64,000 nt of DNA from QHXQ01 sp038322995. Lineage in GTDB: Bacteria > Acidobacteriota > Blastocatellia > Pyrinomonadales > Pyrinomonadaceae. Of the stretch, positions 27,987 through 37,372 are shown one piece after another. Within the stretch, counting starts at the first letter, position 1. Each line of letters opens with the position of its first letter. The notes under the pieces were generated by a model, which worked only from the letters and a program-made list of their open reading frames with translations, was not told the origin of the DNA and ran no database searches. The position numbers and the translations under genes are program-made. Where the stretch lies: contig JBBQGM010000003.1 of assembly GCA_038322995.1 (NCBI GenBank), positions 1-64,000 of the forward strand, read 5' to 3'.

Positions 27987-29308
27987 CTGTAAAGCTTCGC
28001 GGCGTTGTCGTGCAAGACCATGTGCGCGAGTTCGCTGGCCCGGGCGCGGGTGATCTCACCGTCCTGCATCATGCCGGTAAGGGCGAGCGCGAGCGCCTGT
28101 CGCCCGGTCTGGTTGGTGAGCCAGCCGACCTCTTCCCAACTAACGTCGGGCGTGATGGCGAAAGCATCCGTGCCGAACAAGACTTTCTCCGGCGCAAACT
28201 CAAGCCAACGGCGGAGCGTCGCGCTCAACTCGCGCGGGTAAAGCAGGAATGTCTGCGCCGAAAAATCTGCATAGACGTTCGGCTTGGCGAAAAGCGAGGC
28301 GGTCTGTTGCGCAAACGGCCAGCCGCCATGAATCAGCACGAAGTTGGTCTTGCGCAATGTGGCATCGTTGAACAGCGGTTCGAGCAGCATGGGATTGCCG
28401 CCGTTGATGTTGTAGTAGCCGCCGACGCCCGCGCCGGTGTGGATGTGGATGGCGAGACCGAGGCGACCGGCTGCGCGCGCGATGTGGCGGAAGATGAAAT
28501 CCTGCACGGTGCGATACTCAGCCTGCGCCGGCTCGCCGCCTTTGACGTACTGCGCGTAGCTGCGCCGCGCCGCGTCTGCCGGCGGGTCGGCAAAGTCGAG
28601 CGGGCGCAAGTAGGCGGCTTCAAACTTAACGGCGACTGCGCCGGCGCGACGTTGCCGTTCCAGTGTGGGCGTGACGACCTGCGCCAGATATTCGTCGAGC
28701 GTTGCGGGCAGGGCCGTGAGTTGCAAGTCCGCGAGATAGCGTTTGAGCAGGCGCTCTTCGGGTGGATAGAAGGCGCGGAAATCGGGATTGGCACGCCGCG
28801 CCGCTTCATTGTTGAGCGGCAGCATGAGCGCGTCCACGTAAGAGACCCACAGATAACGCGGTGCGCTCAACCCCCGTCCCAGCGCGACGCGGTTGGCGTT
28901 CATCGTCTCGATGTTCAGTTGATCCAGTACCCACGCCGGATATTTGTCGCCCTGCGCGCGCATGATGCGCAACTTGGCCGCGCGCAACTCTTGCAAGTGC
29001 GCCTCCGCCATGTCGTCGTACTTATAACCATAGAGCGCCCGCCAGGCCGCGATATATTCTTGATTATCCGGGCGCAACCGCAGCGGCAGCGGCGCATCTT
29101 CAAGTGAGTCCGGGATCAACGCATCCCATTCATTGTCCGTCTCGCCTTCATTGATCGCGCGCCACGGGTGCGCGTGATCGTCGAACGCCTTGATGCGATT
29201 GATCTCCGCAAACAACGCCGGATCAGGCATGATCTGCGCGTGAGCGATGATGGCGAACAAACAGAGGGGCAACACTACGCGCAGCGAGATAAGCATATGC
29301 TTACGCAT
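27980..29308 (-). CDS. Secreted amidohydrolase (amidohydrolase_2-like)
   Basis: 442 residues with a signal peptide (MLISLRVVLPLCLFAIIAHA). The metal-dependent TIM-barrel pattern is: His45 and His47 (DDHAHPW), a middle KFEAAYLRP with a candidate bridging Lys, His in AIHIHTGAG, His in VLIHGGWPF, and Asp in FGTDAFA. This fits amidohydrolase-related proteins of the decarboxylase/uronate-isomerase-like side of the superfamily. The substrate is unknown. Export is unusual for this group, so the substrate is probably periplasmic. It ends inside a heptamer repeat and precedes pncB on the same strand. Confidence 0.82.
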   Translation of the reverse strand: MRKHMLISLRVVLPLCLFAIIAHAQIMPDPALFAEINRIKAFDDHAHPWRAINEGETDNEWDALIPDSLEDAPLPLRLRPDNQEYIAAWRALYGYKYDDMAEAHLQELRAAKLRIMRAQGDKYPAWVLDQLNIETMNANRVALGRGLSAPRYLWVSYVDALMLPLNNEAARRANPDFRAFYPPEERLLKRYLADLQLTALPATLDEYLAQVVTPTLERQRRAGAVAVKFEAAYLRPLDFADPPADAARRSYAQYVKGGEPAQAEYRTVQDFIFRHIARAAGRLGLAIHIHTGAGVGGYYNINGGNPMLLEPLFNDATLRKTNFVLIHGGWPFAQQTASLFAKPNVYADFSAQTFLLYPRELSATLRRWLEFAPEKVLFGTDAFAITPDVSWEEVGWLTNQTGRQALALALTGMMQDGEITRARASELAHMVLHDNAAKLYRQ

Positions 29309-29528
29309 TTCTGGTTAGGCTCCACTTGCAGTACTGAATCGCTGACTGGTCGGACGCTTTATGCAATTAACATGCTTCCGCGCCTCATTCGGCTTCAACT
29401 TGACGTTGATTGACTTTGCGCAAAAATGTATTACCTTATGCAGCGTTATTAACTGCCTCTCACCGGTCAAAGGGTGGCCGATGTGATTCAACAATCCTAA
29501 ATATCATAAATCAGGGGCCAAACATATC
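29309..29528. promoter_or_regulatory. Divergent intergenic region with promoter for the R-M genes
   Basis: Between the amidohydrolase gene and the divergent methylase gene, a candidate sigma-70 promoter on the plus strand is TTGATT (29406-29411), 17-base spacer, TATTAC (29429-29434). An overlapping alternative is TTGACT (29410-29415), 16 bases, TACCTT (29432-29437). Composition turns AT-rich here, marking the left border of the restriction-modification island. Confidence 0.45.
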
Positions 29529-30416
29529 ATGGGTGTTAGCGAGTCGGCGATGAAACAAGCAGTGATTGCGCCACAGTCCCGACTGCGAAAAAGGAATGAT
29601 CTAGTCCAACCGTTTTTGAAGTGGGCAGGCGGTAAACGCCAACTACTACCAGTTATACGTCAGCACATTCCGCCACAGCGCAAAGACTATTTTGAGCCTT
29701 TCATCGGTGCCGGCGCAGTATTGTTTGATCTGCAACCGAAGGTAGCGCACGTCAATGACACGAATGCTGAACTCGTAAACTGCTATGAGGTCATAAAATC
29801 CGATCCAGCGGCGCTTATAGCACACATTAAGCAGCACCAAATCTCAAGTGACTATTTCTATCGGCTGCGTAATCTTGATCGAGAGCCTGAATTTCGTGAA
29901 TTGTCGAACGTTGAAAGGGCATCACGCATTATATATCTGAATAAGACTTGCTACAACGGGCTGTTCAGAGTTAACCGCCAAGGGCACTTTAATGTGCCTT
30001 ATGGCGACTATAGAAACCCGACAATTATTGTCGAGGTAGTCATTCGGGCGATTAGTCAATATCTCAATGATAACGATATAGAAATTACGAATTATGATTT
30101 TGCCCAAGTGTTACGCAATGCCCGTAAGGGGGATTTCGTGTATTTAGATCCGCCGTATGATCCGCTGTCTGATACGGCCTCATTCACTGGCTACAATTTA
30201 AATAAGTTCGATAAAGACGAACAAAAGCGACTCAAAGGGATCTATGACGAACTTTCTTGTCGCGGATGTAAGGTGCTGCTTAGTAATTCGGCGACGAATT
30301 TCATTAGCGAACTATATGCGGACTATACGATTATTCCGGTCGAGGCTAATCGCAATATTAATTCAATTGGTACCGGGCGCGGCAAGATCACCGAACTGCT
30401 AATTCGCAATTACTAA
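29529..30416 (+). CDS. D12-class DNA adenine N6-methyltransferase of a type II R-M system
   Basis: 295-residue Dam/DpnM/MboI-type methyltransferase. AdoMet-binding motifs are FLKWAGGKR (residues 29-37) and EPFIGAGAV (56-64). The catalytic motif is DPPY at 207-210, and YNGLFRVNRQGHFNVPYGDY near 142-161 is the conserved block of GATC-type enzymes. Target GATC is therefore likely but inferred. The stop overlaps the endonuclease start as TAATG, so protective methylase is made first. Base composition is clearly lower in GC than neighbours, indicating horizontal acquisition. An in-frame ATG at 29550 is a possible alternative start. Confidence 0.95.
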   Translation: MGVSESAMKQAVIAPQSRLRKRNDLVQPFLKWAGGKRQLLPVIRQHIPPQRKDYFEPFIGAGAVLFDLQPKVAHVNDTNAELVNCYEVIKSDPAALIAHIKQHQISSDYFYRLRNLDREPEFRELSNVERASRIIYLNKTCYNGLFRVNRQGHFNVPYGDYRNPTIIVEVVIRAISQYLNDNDIEITNYDFAQVLRNARKGDFVYLDPPYDPLSDTASFTGYNLNKFDKDEQKRLKGIYDELSCRGCKVLLSNSATNFISELYADYTIIPVEANRNINSIGTGRGKITELLIRNY

Positions 30417-31723
30417 TGGCCTCCGCTTCAAAGAATGATGTTGCTTGGTTGAAATTGTTTGCCAAGTACGACATCCTCACGCAAATAGAGCGGCAAGGAA
30501 GTTTCCGAATTGCAGCCGCAACAATCAACGAATTTCGGGAAGCTCGTTTGATGACAAAGTTCGATCACCGGATCAACCTCCCGATACTATTCAAGCAACA
30601 TAAGCTCACCATACAACCGGATTCTAGGGGAACTTACTTGATCGGGCACTTCTCAAGTTATCAGGAAGTGTCTGACGATACGTCCATCCCGGTTAAAGAG
30701 ATGGCCTTTCTATCCGAGATTGACACCATTGATCCAGACAACCTGTACTCTGAATCCGCCGCCCTCCTATGCGCCTATAACGCGGGCATTATTTCAGACA
30801 TGTTAGGTGAGGACGTAACATTCACTGTCGCCGGCAGAATGTCCACCGGTCAATTCAGTTACCTTATTGAAGATAGCAACGCCGCTGCACCGCACAAAAT
30901 AAACGTAAACAATTCTCAGTGCGAAATAGATGGCGGATTTGAGGGGAGGAGTATGTTTGCGGTTATCGAAGCGAAGAACTACAGCGTTGATGACTTTCTA
31001 ATCCGCCAGCTTTATTACCCGTACCGCTTGTGGCAGAGCAAGACCGGAAAGCGGGTTGTGCCGGTTTTCATGTCCTACACTAACGATACGTTCTCCTTCT
31101 TCGTCTATCGCTTCCGCGATGACGAGCAGTACAACTCCATCGAGTTCGTTGAGCAAAGGAAGTATCAAGTAGTGTCGGGCAATATCGAGTTGGAAGATAT
31201 ATACGCAGCCCTTGAGCGAGTCCGTGTAAAGTGCGAACCGCAAGGCGTACCTTTTCCACAGGCCAACAACTTTAATCGGATAGTTGATTTGCTCCGATTG
31301 CTCTATGCCGGTACATCTTTATCCGACGAGCAGATTACGCTGAACTATGCGTTTGACGGGCGACAAACGCAATACTACACAAGGGCTGCAATGTACCTTG
31401 GGCTTGTTGACAGGCACGCTGATAGGCAACGTGGCGTGACCTATTCGTTGACGGACTTCGGCAAGCAAGTTATGGAAAGTAAAAGACGGAAAAGAAATTT
31501 GGCCCTCGTCGAATGTATCTTAGCGCGGCAAGTTTTCAATCAGACATTGCAGCTATACTTTAAGCAATCCGGCCCGCCGCCAATTGAACAGATCATGCAG
31601 ATCATGCAGTCAGCACGTCTTGGATTAGATGAAAAAGGGAATACAACCATCAGGCGTAGGGCGCAGACAGTGCTTGCATGGATAAGTTGGGTACTACGAT
31701 TACCGGTTGAAAAGACCGATTAA
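30416..31723 (+). CDS. Type II restriction endonuclease, PD-(D/E)XK type
   Basis: 435 residues, coupled to the methylase by a TAATG overlap. A PD-(D/E)XK nuclease core is visible as Glu170, Asp172 (CEIDGGFEG) and Glu185-x-Lys187 (AVIEAKN). The N-terminal block (KYDILTQIERQGSFRIAAATINEFREARLMTKFDH as a region) matches a family of uncharacterised type II restriction enzymes paired with D12 methylases. The C-terminal part looks like a winged-helix or helical DNA-recognition domain (DFGKQVMESKRRKRN). It should cut the sequence its partner methylates. It shares the low GC of the methylase gene. Confidence 0.87.
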   Translation: MASASKNDVAWLKLFAKYDILTQIERQGSFRIAAATINEFREARLMTKFDHRINLPILFKQHKLTIQPDSRGTYLIGHFSSYQEVSDDTSIPVKEMAFLSEIDTIDPDNLYSESAALLCAYNAGIISDMLGEDVTFTVAGRMSTGQFSYLIEDSNAAAPHKINVNNSQCEIDGGFEGRSMFAVIEAKNYSVDDFLIRQLYYPYRLWQSKTGKRVVPVFMSYTNDTFSFFVYRFRDDEQYNSIEFVEQRKYQVVSGNIELEDIYAALERVRVKCEPQGVPFPQANNFNRIVDLLRLLYAGTSLSDEQITLNYAFDGRQTQYYTRAAMYLGLVDRHADRQRGVTYSLTDFGKQVMESKRRKRNLALVECILARQVFNQTLQLYFKQSGPPPIEQIMQIMQSARLGLDEKGNTTIRRRAQTVLAWISWVLRLPVEKTD

Positions 31724-31725
31724 GT

Positions 31726-34700
31726 TTACGCACTGACGGCGTTGAGGGAGTAGCGTTCGAGTTTGAGGTAGAGACCGCGGCGGGTGAGACCGAGCTCGCG
31801 GGAGGTGCGGGAGATGTTGCCGTTGTGCCGGTGCAGGGCGGCAGCGATCATCTGGCGTTCGAGTTCGGCCTGGGCGCTGGCGAGGGTGGTGTGGCGCGCG
31901 GCGATGTTGGTGACGGAGGCGAGCATGTGCGCGCTGGCTGCGTCTTTGTCGGGCGGGGCGACGGGCGTGCTGGTGCGTTTGAGTTCGGGCGAGAGTTGTT
32001 CGGCCGTGATGAGCGCGCCATCTTCGGCGCGGGCGACAACGCGCTGAATTTCGTTGCAGAGTTGGCGCACGTTGCCGGGCCAGTCGCAGACCATCAAGAG
32101 GTCAACCGTTTGCGGCGTGATCTGCACGTCGCGCCGGCCGAACTTGGCGGCGTAGTGATTGATGTAATAGTTGACGATAGTCGGAATCTCCGAGCGGCGC
32201 TCTCTGAGGGGCGGCACGCGCAGGCGAATCACGTTCAGCCGATAATACAAATCTTCGCGGAAACGGCCGTCCTTGACCATCTCTTCCAAGTCCGTGTTCG
32301 TGGCCGCGACGATCCGCACGTCCACTTTGAGCGGGCGCTGCTCGCCGAGCGGTTGAATCTCGCCCTCTTGCAGAAAGCGCAACAGCTTGGGCTGCACGTC
32401 AATCGGGAGATCGCCGATCTCATCGAGGAACAATGTGCCGCCGGCCGCGGCGCGAATAACGCCCGGCGAATCTGAGACCGCACCGGTGAAAGAACCGCGC
32501 CGGTAGCCGAACAAGTAAGCATCGGACAACTCTTTCGGCACGGCCGTGCAGTTGAAGGGCACGAACACTTTGCTGCGCCGGGAAGAGATGGCGTGGATGG
32601 CGCGGGCGACGAGTTCTTTGCCTGTGCCCGATTCGCCAGTGACAAGTACGGTCACGTCGGACGAGCGAATCTTATGCACCTCTTCGACGAGGGCGGTCAT
32701 GGCCGGACTGGAATGGATGAAGCCGGGCATGAGACTCGCGCCGGTCAAGATGTTCTGTTCTTGTTGCCCTGCGCCGGAGTTGACGCGCGCCCGCAACGCG
32801 CAGACGTTTAAGCCAAGCTCGACGACGCGCAAAAGCGAATCAATCGGTGTGCCACCGGGCAACGTCGCTGCGGTGCGCGGTTCGATGTAGAGCAGCGCGG
32901 GCATGGCATTCGTCGGGCGCAATAGAATGACGCACGCATCACGCGCCAGCCCGATGCGCTCGCGCTCGCGCTCGTTCTTCGCCAGACAAAGCTCTTCAGC
33001 CAGTTCCGTGTTGTCGTGCTGCGGCGAGCCGTGCGCTGCCGCGACGCGGGTCGCGCCGGTCTCGTCGAGCTCGGCAATGAGGACGCGCCGCGCACTGGTC
33101 TCTTGATGCAACGCCGTGGCCAGCTCACGCAGCAGCAGTTCGCGCGAAGCGACGGCCTCCGCCAGCCGCAGCGTTAATAGTTGCGCGACGGCGGACGCCT
33201 CCGGCCGCTGCACCGTCGTCTGTGTGTCGAGCGCGCTCAGGGCCGCTTCAACGCGCGCGGCGTCGAGGCTTGCGCCCAACGCGCGGAAGGTGTCGAGCGC
33301 GCGATTGAAATGGTCGGCGGCGCGGTCGGGCTGGGCGTGGGTGAAGGCGCGCCCCAGATTGTAGAGCGCGACGGCAGCGTGATAACGGTCGCTGAGGATC
33401 GAGAAGATCGAGACGCTGCGGCCAAAGTGATGTATGGCCAGCGTCGTGTCGTCCTGCGCGAACGCGACCAGTCCGTGCAGTCGCTGCGCTGCGCCCGCGA
33501 TGGCGAGATCGTCGGTCGCGTCGGCCGACTGCTCCGCCAATCTCTGTAGTTCACTGGCGCAACTGTTCTCGTCACCCGCGCGCAAGTGTGCCTCGGCGAG
33601 CAACAGCCGCGCATCGGCCGCCCCGTAACGGTCGCCGATGCGTTCGGCGTGGGCGAGCGCCTGCGCGGCGAAATCGCGCGCCTGGGCCACCTCATCGGTC
33701 GCTAAATGAACCCGGCCCAACGTGCGCAACGCCTGCCCCGCGTACCATTTGTTGCCGTTCTCGGTGGCAATCTGCACGGCGCGCTCAAGATAGTTTTGCG
33801 CTGCCGTCAACTCACCGCGCAGCATGTGAAGCTCGCCGAGCGAGTCGAGGATCATCGGCACTTTCGCGCCGCGCTCGTCAAACTCGGTAGCGAGCGTGAG
33901 CGCGCGTTCAAGCACAATCTGTGCGCGCGGCCAGTCGCCGATGAGCATCAAGTTGATGCCGAGATTGTTGTAGCCGACGGCGGCATTCGTTTTGTGGTCG
34001 GTGCGCTCGTAATAATCGACGGCCTTTTCGAGATGGCGAATGCCGTCGTGCGGCCGTTTGAGAAACCAGCACGCGCCGGCCATGTTGGCGTAGATGCGGC
34101 CCAACAGATACGGCGCGGGATGGTCGCCGACGAGTTGCAAGGCTTGCTCGTTGTTCGCCAGCGCCGGTTCATACGCGCCTTCCTGCGTCTCGCTGAGGGC
34201 GATGCCGAAGTAGGCTTCGGCCATCCCGCGCCAGTCGCCGGTGTTGCGATAATGCTCCAGCGCACGGCGCGAGTTGTCGCGGGCGATGGGAAACTCGTTG
34301 ATCGTGCGATAGACGCGCGATAGGGCTGCGTAGAGCGCACCAAGTTGGGCGCTCGAACCGTGGTCGGTCAACTCGCGTAAGGTCGCGTTTAAGAGCGCGA
34401 TGGCTTTCGGATGATCGCCCGCGTAGTTGTAGGCCATGCCGAGTTGCACACGCACGGCGACGGACGCATCGGCGTCCAATCCGGCGCGGGCCTGCGACTC
34501 CTCGTACAACTGCACCGCCTCGAGCGACTCGCGGTTGCGCCCTTGCATCTCCAACGCGGCCGAGAGCATCGAGCGCGCTTGGGCCAGCACCGTCTCGTCG
34601 TCGCGCGTCGCTTTGATCAGTTCGCGCGCACGGGCCTCAGCCTCGCCCGCCAGTCCCCAATCGAGCCGTTCACGCACCTGTTCGAGTTGCACGGCGAGCT

Positions 34701-34785
34701 TCGCTTGGACGGCATCGGACACGCGGCGGCGCGTCCGCAGACGCACAGCAGCGAGATTGACCACGCTGTCTTCGGGTAAAGTCAT
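31726..34785 (-). CDS. TPR-AAA+-Fis transcriptional regulator (sigma-54-activator type)
   Basis: 1019 residues. The N-terminal half has about ten TPR repeats. A linker/GAF-like region follows (LAEAVASRELLLRELATAL ... DACVILLRPTNAMPALLYIEPR as blocks). The AAA+ domain has Walker A GESGTGKE, Walker B LFLDEIGD and the arginine-finger region FREDLYYRLN. A Fis-type helix-turn-helix ends it (NISRTSRELGLTRRGLYLKLERY). The loop that contacts sigma-54 reads GSFTGA (codons at 32496-32479) instead of GAFTGA. Signal input through protein-protein contact at the TPRs is inferred. No receiver domain is present. It is divergent from the APC transporter gene. Confidence 0.93.
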   Translation of the reverse strand: MTLPEDSVVNLAAVRLRTRRRVSDAVQAKLAVQLEQVRERLDWGLAGEAEARARELIKATRDDETVLAQARSMLSAALEMQGRNRESLEAVQLYEESQARAGLDADASVAVRVQLGMAYNYAGDHPKAIALLNATLRELTDHGSSAQLGALYAALSRVYRTINEFPIARDNSRRALEHYRNTGDWRGMAEAYFGIALSETQEGAYEPALANNEQALQLVGDHPAPYLLGRIYANMAGACWFLKRPHDGIRHLEKAVDYYERTDHKTNAAVGYNNLGINLMLIGDWPRAQIVLERALTLATEFDERGAKVPMILDSLGELHMLRGELTAAQNYLERAVQIATENGNKWYAGQALRTLGRVHLATDEVAQARDFAAQALAHAERIGDRYGAADARLLLAEAHLRAGDENSCASELQRLAEQSADATDDLAIAGAAQRLHGLVAFAQDDTTLAIHHFGRSVSIFSILSDRYHAAVALYNLGRAFTHAQPDRAADHFNRALDTFRALGASLDAARVEAALSALDTQTTVQRPEASAVAQLLTLRLAEAVASRELLLRELATALHQETSARRVLIAELDETGATRVAAAHGSPQHDNTELAEELCLAKNERERERIGLARDACVILLRPTNAMPALLYIEPRTAATLPGGTPIDSLLRVVELGLNVCALRARVNSGAGQQEQNILTGASLMPGFIHSSPAMTALVEEVHKIRSSDVTVLVTGESGTGKELVARAIHAISSRRSKVFVPFNCTAVPKELSDAYLFGYRRGSFTGAVSDSPGVIRAAAGGTLFLDEIGDLPIDVQPKLLRFLQEGEIQPLGEQRPLKVDVRIVAATNTDLEEMVKDGRFREDLYYRLNVIRLRVPPLRERRSEIPTIVNYYINHYAAKFGRRDVQITPQTVDLLMVCDWPGNVRQLCNEIQRVVARAEDGALITAEQLSPELKRTSTPVAPPDKDAASAHMLASVTNIAARHTTLASAQAELERQMIAAALHRHNGNISRTSRELGLTRRGLYLKLERYSLNAVSA

Positions 34786-35236
34786 AAAACCAGATCAGCG
34801 CCCACTGCTGCGCGGGTTAAGACACTCGGCTGTGAGCGCAGAGCCGGGGGCGGCGGCTCTGCGCTGATTAATCTTACGGGTTGGACAAGGATTCGGTCAG
34901 ACGCGCTAACTGCTCCCGGCAAACACTGCCAAAGGCTTGTACGTTCCAGAATTTAACAGAGGCCCTGACTGGTGACAAGGTAGGCGGGCCACGCCGAGCC
35001 ATACGGTCTGGCTGTTTGCGGGCCGCGTTGAAACCTTGTTCTTATGCGGCACTTCATCATTGCTTATTCAGCACTGCTCTTGTGGCAGGTGCATTGACGT
35101 GTACAGGGAATTGGTGTATTTGAGCAATCAGCTTTACAGCCAGATTGAACTGAGTGGCAGCAGCGCGTGTACTGTGAGAGTACCATGCGCGGCGAACGCG
35201 CGGCCGGCCAACTCAATGCCACCGGGGGACGATCAG
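34786..35236. promoter_or_regulatory. Long divergent control region
   Basis: 451 bases without a gene separate the regulator and the APC transporter. They hold an 11-base-pair GC-rich hairpin (34835-34845 with 34855-34865) close to the regulator start. On the plus strand, at 35083-35097, TGGCA-N6-TTGA matches the sigma-54 -24/-12 consensus except at two positions. The transporter ATG at 35237 has GGGGGA upstream. I could not identify a known riboswitch here. Confidence 0.4.
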
Positions 35237-37219
35237 ATGGTGACTACAAAAAGTGCGCCGCCCAAAAAGAAACTCAGCGCATTCAAGCGCTGGCTGTATA
35301 AAGGCACTGAGACCGGCGAGGGGCCGCACCAGCAAGCGGAACACGCGCATCACACGCATTCGTGGTGGCAGGTGATGTGTCTGACCGGCGTCGATTATTT
35401 CTCGACGCTCGGTTATCAGCCCGGCATCGCGTTCCTTGCGGCCGGCGCGCTCTCGCCCGTGGCCACTTTGATTCTGGTGCTGTTGACCCTGTTTGGCGCA
35501 TTCCCGATCTACAGTCGCGTCGCGGCGGAGAGTCCGCACGGCGAAGGCTCGATCTCGATGCTCGAACACTTGCTGACGCATTGGAAGGGCAAACTGTTCG
35601 TCCTCGTGCTGCTCGGCTTCGTCGCCACCGATTTCATCATCACCATCACGCTCTCCGCCGCCGACGCGACGGCGCACATTCTCGAAAACCCGTACACGCC
35701 ACATTTCCTTCAACACAGGCTCGGGGTGACGCTCGGCCTCGTCGCGCTCTTAGGCGCGGTCTTTATCAAAGGCTTCAAAGAGGCCATCGGGATCGCCGTC
35801 ATCCTCGTCGGCGCATATCTGTCGTTGAATAGCATCGTTGTCGGCTACGGCCTCTATCAGATGTTCACGCATCCGACGATGCTGGCACATTGGCAGGAGA
35901 TGCTCTTTACCTCGCCGCGCGTCCACGGCAACCCGTTGCTGATCGTGGGCGTCGCGTTGCTGTTGTTCCCCAAACTGGCGCTGGGCTTGTCGGGCTTCGA
36001 GACCGGCGTTGCCATCATGCCGCTCATCAAGGGCGATCCGGGCGACACCGAAGCGAATCCGGTCGGGCGCATCCGCGGCGCACGCAAACTGCTCATCACC
36101 TCGGCCCTCATCATGAGCGTCTTTCTGATCGCAAGTAGTTTCGTGACGGCGACGCTGATCCCGGCTGAACAGTTTCAACCGCCCGTCGAAGGCTCGGAGG
36201 TCGGCGGCCAGGCGAACGGGCGTGCGCTCGCATTCCTCGCGTATCAATTTTTCGGCAACGGCTTCGGCACGGTCTACGACATCAGCACGATCTTGATTTT
36301 GTGGTTCGCGGGCGCGTCGGCGATGGCCGGTCTCTTGAACATCGTGCCGCGCTATCTGCCGCGTTATGGCATGGCTCCGAACTGGGCGCGGGCGCAGCGG
36401 CCGCTCGTGCTCGTCTACATGTTGGTCGCGTTTACCGTGACGTGGATTTTCAAAGCTGACGTGGACGCGCAGGGTGGAGCTTATGCGACAGGTGTCTTGG
36501 TACTAATGAGTTCGGCGGCCGTCGCTGTCACGCTGGCCGCATGGCACAAGGGCGAGCACAAACTCGCGTGGGGCTTCGGGCTGATCGCGCTCGTCTTCGC
36601 TTACACGACGATCCAGAACGTGCATGAGCGGCCCGAAGGTATCAAGATCGCTTCGTTCTTCATCGGCACGATCATCTTCACGTCGTTCCTGTCGCGCGTC
36701 ATGCGCACGACCGAGTTGCGCGTCGAGCGCGTCGAGTTGGACGACACGGCCCGCGCGATGGTTGAAGAGGTGAGTCGTAAGCGCGACGAGATACGCATCG
36801 TGGCCAATCGTTGCGACCGGGGCGACCACGGCGAGTATGAGGCCAAGGAACGCGAGAAGCGCGAGGATAATCACATCCCGACGCGCGACCCGGTGCTGTT
36901 CTTCGAGATTAAGGCGAGTGACGCCTCGAATTTTTCGGGCGTGCTGCACGTGCGTGGCGTGGATGTGGACGGCTTTCGCGTGCTGCGGGCCGAAAGTCCG
37001 GCCGTGCCGAACGGCATCGCCGCGTTTCTCCTGCACCTGCGCGACACGACCGGCAAAGTGCCGCACGCTTACTTCGGTTGGAGTGAAGGCAATCCGTTGA
37101 AGTATCTATTTAGATATATCATCTTCGGCGAGGGCGACACCGCGCCGGTGACGCGCGAGGTCTTGCGGCAAGCGGAAGTAAACCCGGAGCGGCGACCCGT
37201 GATCCACGTCGGCGGTTAA
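35237..37219 (+). CDS. APC-superfamily permease
   Basis: 660-residue inner-membrane transporter. The start is the ATG at 35237, with GGGGGA eight bases upstream; earlier in-frame codons have no membrane or conserved character. A His-rich cytoplasmic N-terminus (HQQAEHAHHTHSWW) precedes about 12 helices. The first is typical of the APC fold: GVDYFSTLGYQPGIAFLAAGALSP. A soluble C-terminal part of roughly 170 residues follows the last helix, rich in charged residues. The family includes amino-acid and potassium permeases; substrate cannot be assigned. It is divergent from the AAA+ regulator, which may control it. Confidence 0.85.
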   Translation: MVTTKSAPPKKKLSAFKRWLYKGTETGEGPHQQAEHAHHTHSWWQVMCLTGVDYFSTLGYQPGIAFLAAGALSPVATLILVLLTLFGAFPIYSRVAAESPHGEGSISMLEHLLTHWKGKLFVLVLLGFVATDFIITITLSAADATAHILENPYTPHFLQHRLGVTLGLVALLGAVFIKGFKEAIGIAVILVGAYLSLNSIVVGYGLYQMFTHPTMLAHWQEMLFTSPRVHGNPLLIVGVALLLFPKLALGLSGFETGVAIMPLIKGDPGDTEANPVGRIRGARKLLITSALIMSVFLIASSFVTATLIPAEQFQPPVEGSEVGGQANGRALAFLAYQFFGNGFGTVYDISTILILWFAGASAMAGLLNIVPRYLPRYGMAPNWARAQRPLVLVYMLVAFTVTWIFKADVDAQGGAYATGVLVLMSSAAVAVTLAAWHKGEHKLAWGFGLIALVFAYTTIQNVHERPEGIKIASFFIGTIIFTSFLSRVMRTTELRVERVELDDTARAMVEEVSRKRDEIRIVANRCDRGDHGEYEAKEREKREDNHIPTRDPVLFFEIKASDASNFSGVLHVRGVDVDGFRVLRAESPAVPNGIAAFLLHLRDTTGKVPHAYFGWSEGNPLKYLFRYIIFGEGDTAPVTREVLRQAEVNPERRPVIHVGG

Positions 37220-37306
37220 TGCTGCGCGGCGCATGAGCATCGCCCGTAAGTAGAGCCGGCGAGCAGCCGCGGCCGGCAAAACACGAGAAGCTTTAGCCGA
37301 CACGCG

Positions 37307-37322
37307 CGGGCCCGCCGGCCCG
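37307..37322. terminator. GC-rich hairpin after the permease gene
   Basis: A perfect 6-base-pair stem CGGGCC-CGCC-GGCCCG lies between the convergent permease and zinc-ribbon genes. It has no T-tract, so intrinsic termination is uncertain. Confidence 0.35.
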
Positions 37323-37372
37323 TGAGCGGACGAGGTTGTTCTCCGGATAGTGCGCCTCGATAGCCCGTGGGC

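Noticed and set aside
27956..29107. Plus-strand open frame opposite the amidohydrolase
   Set aside because: It begins inside the heptamer repeat and lies wholly antisense to a gene with clear metal-ligand motifs.
34786..35236. Cyclic di-AMP (ydaO) riboswitch before the APC permease
   Set aside because: The transporter family makes it worth considering, but I cannot recognise the conserved ydaO core in this region.
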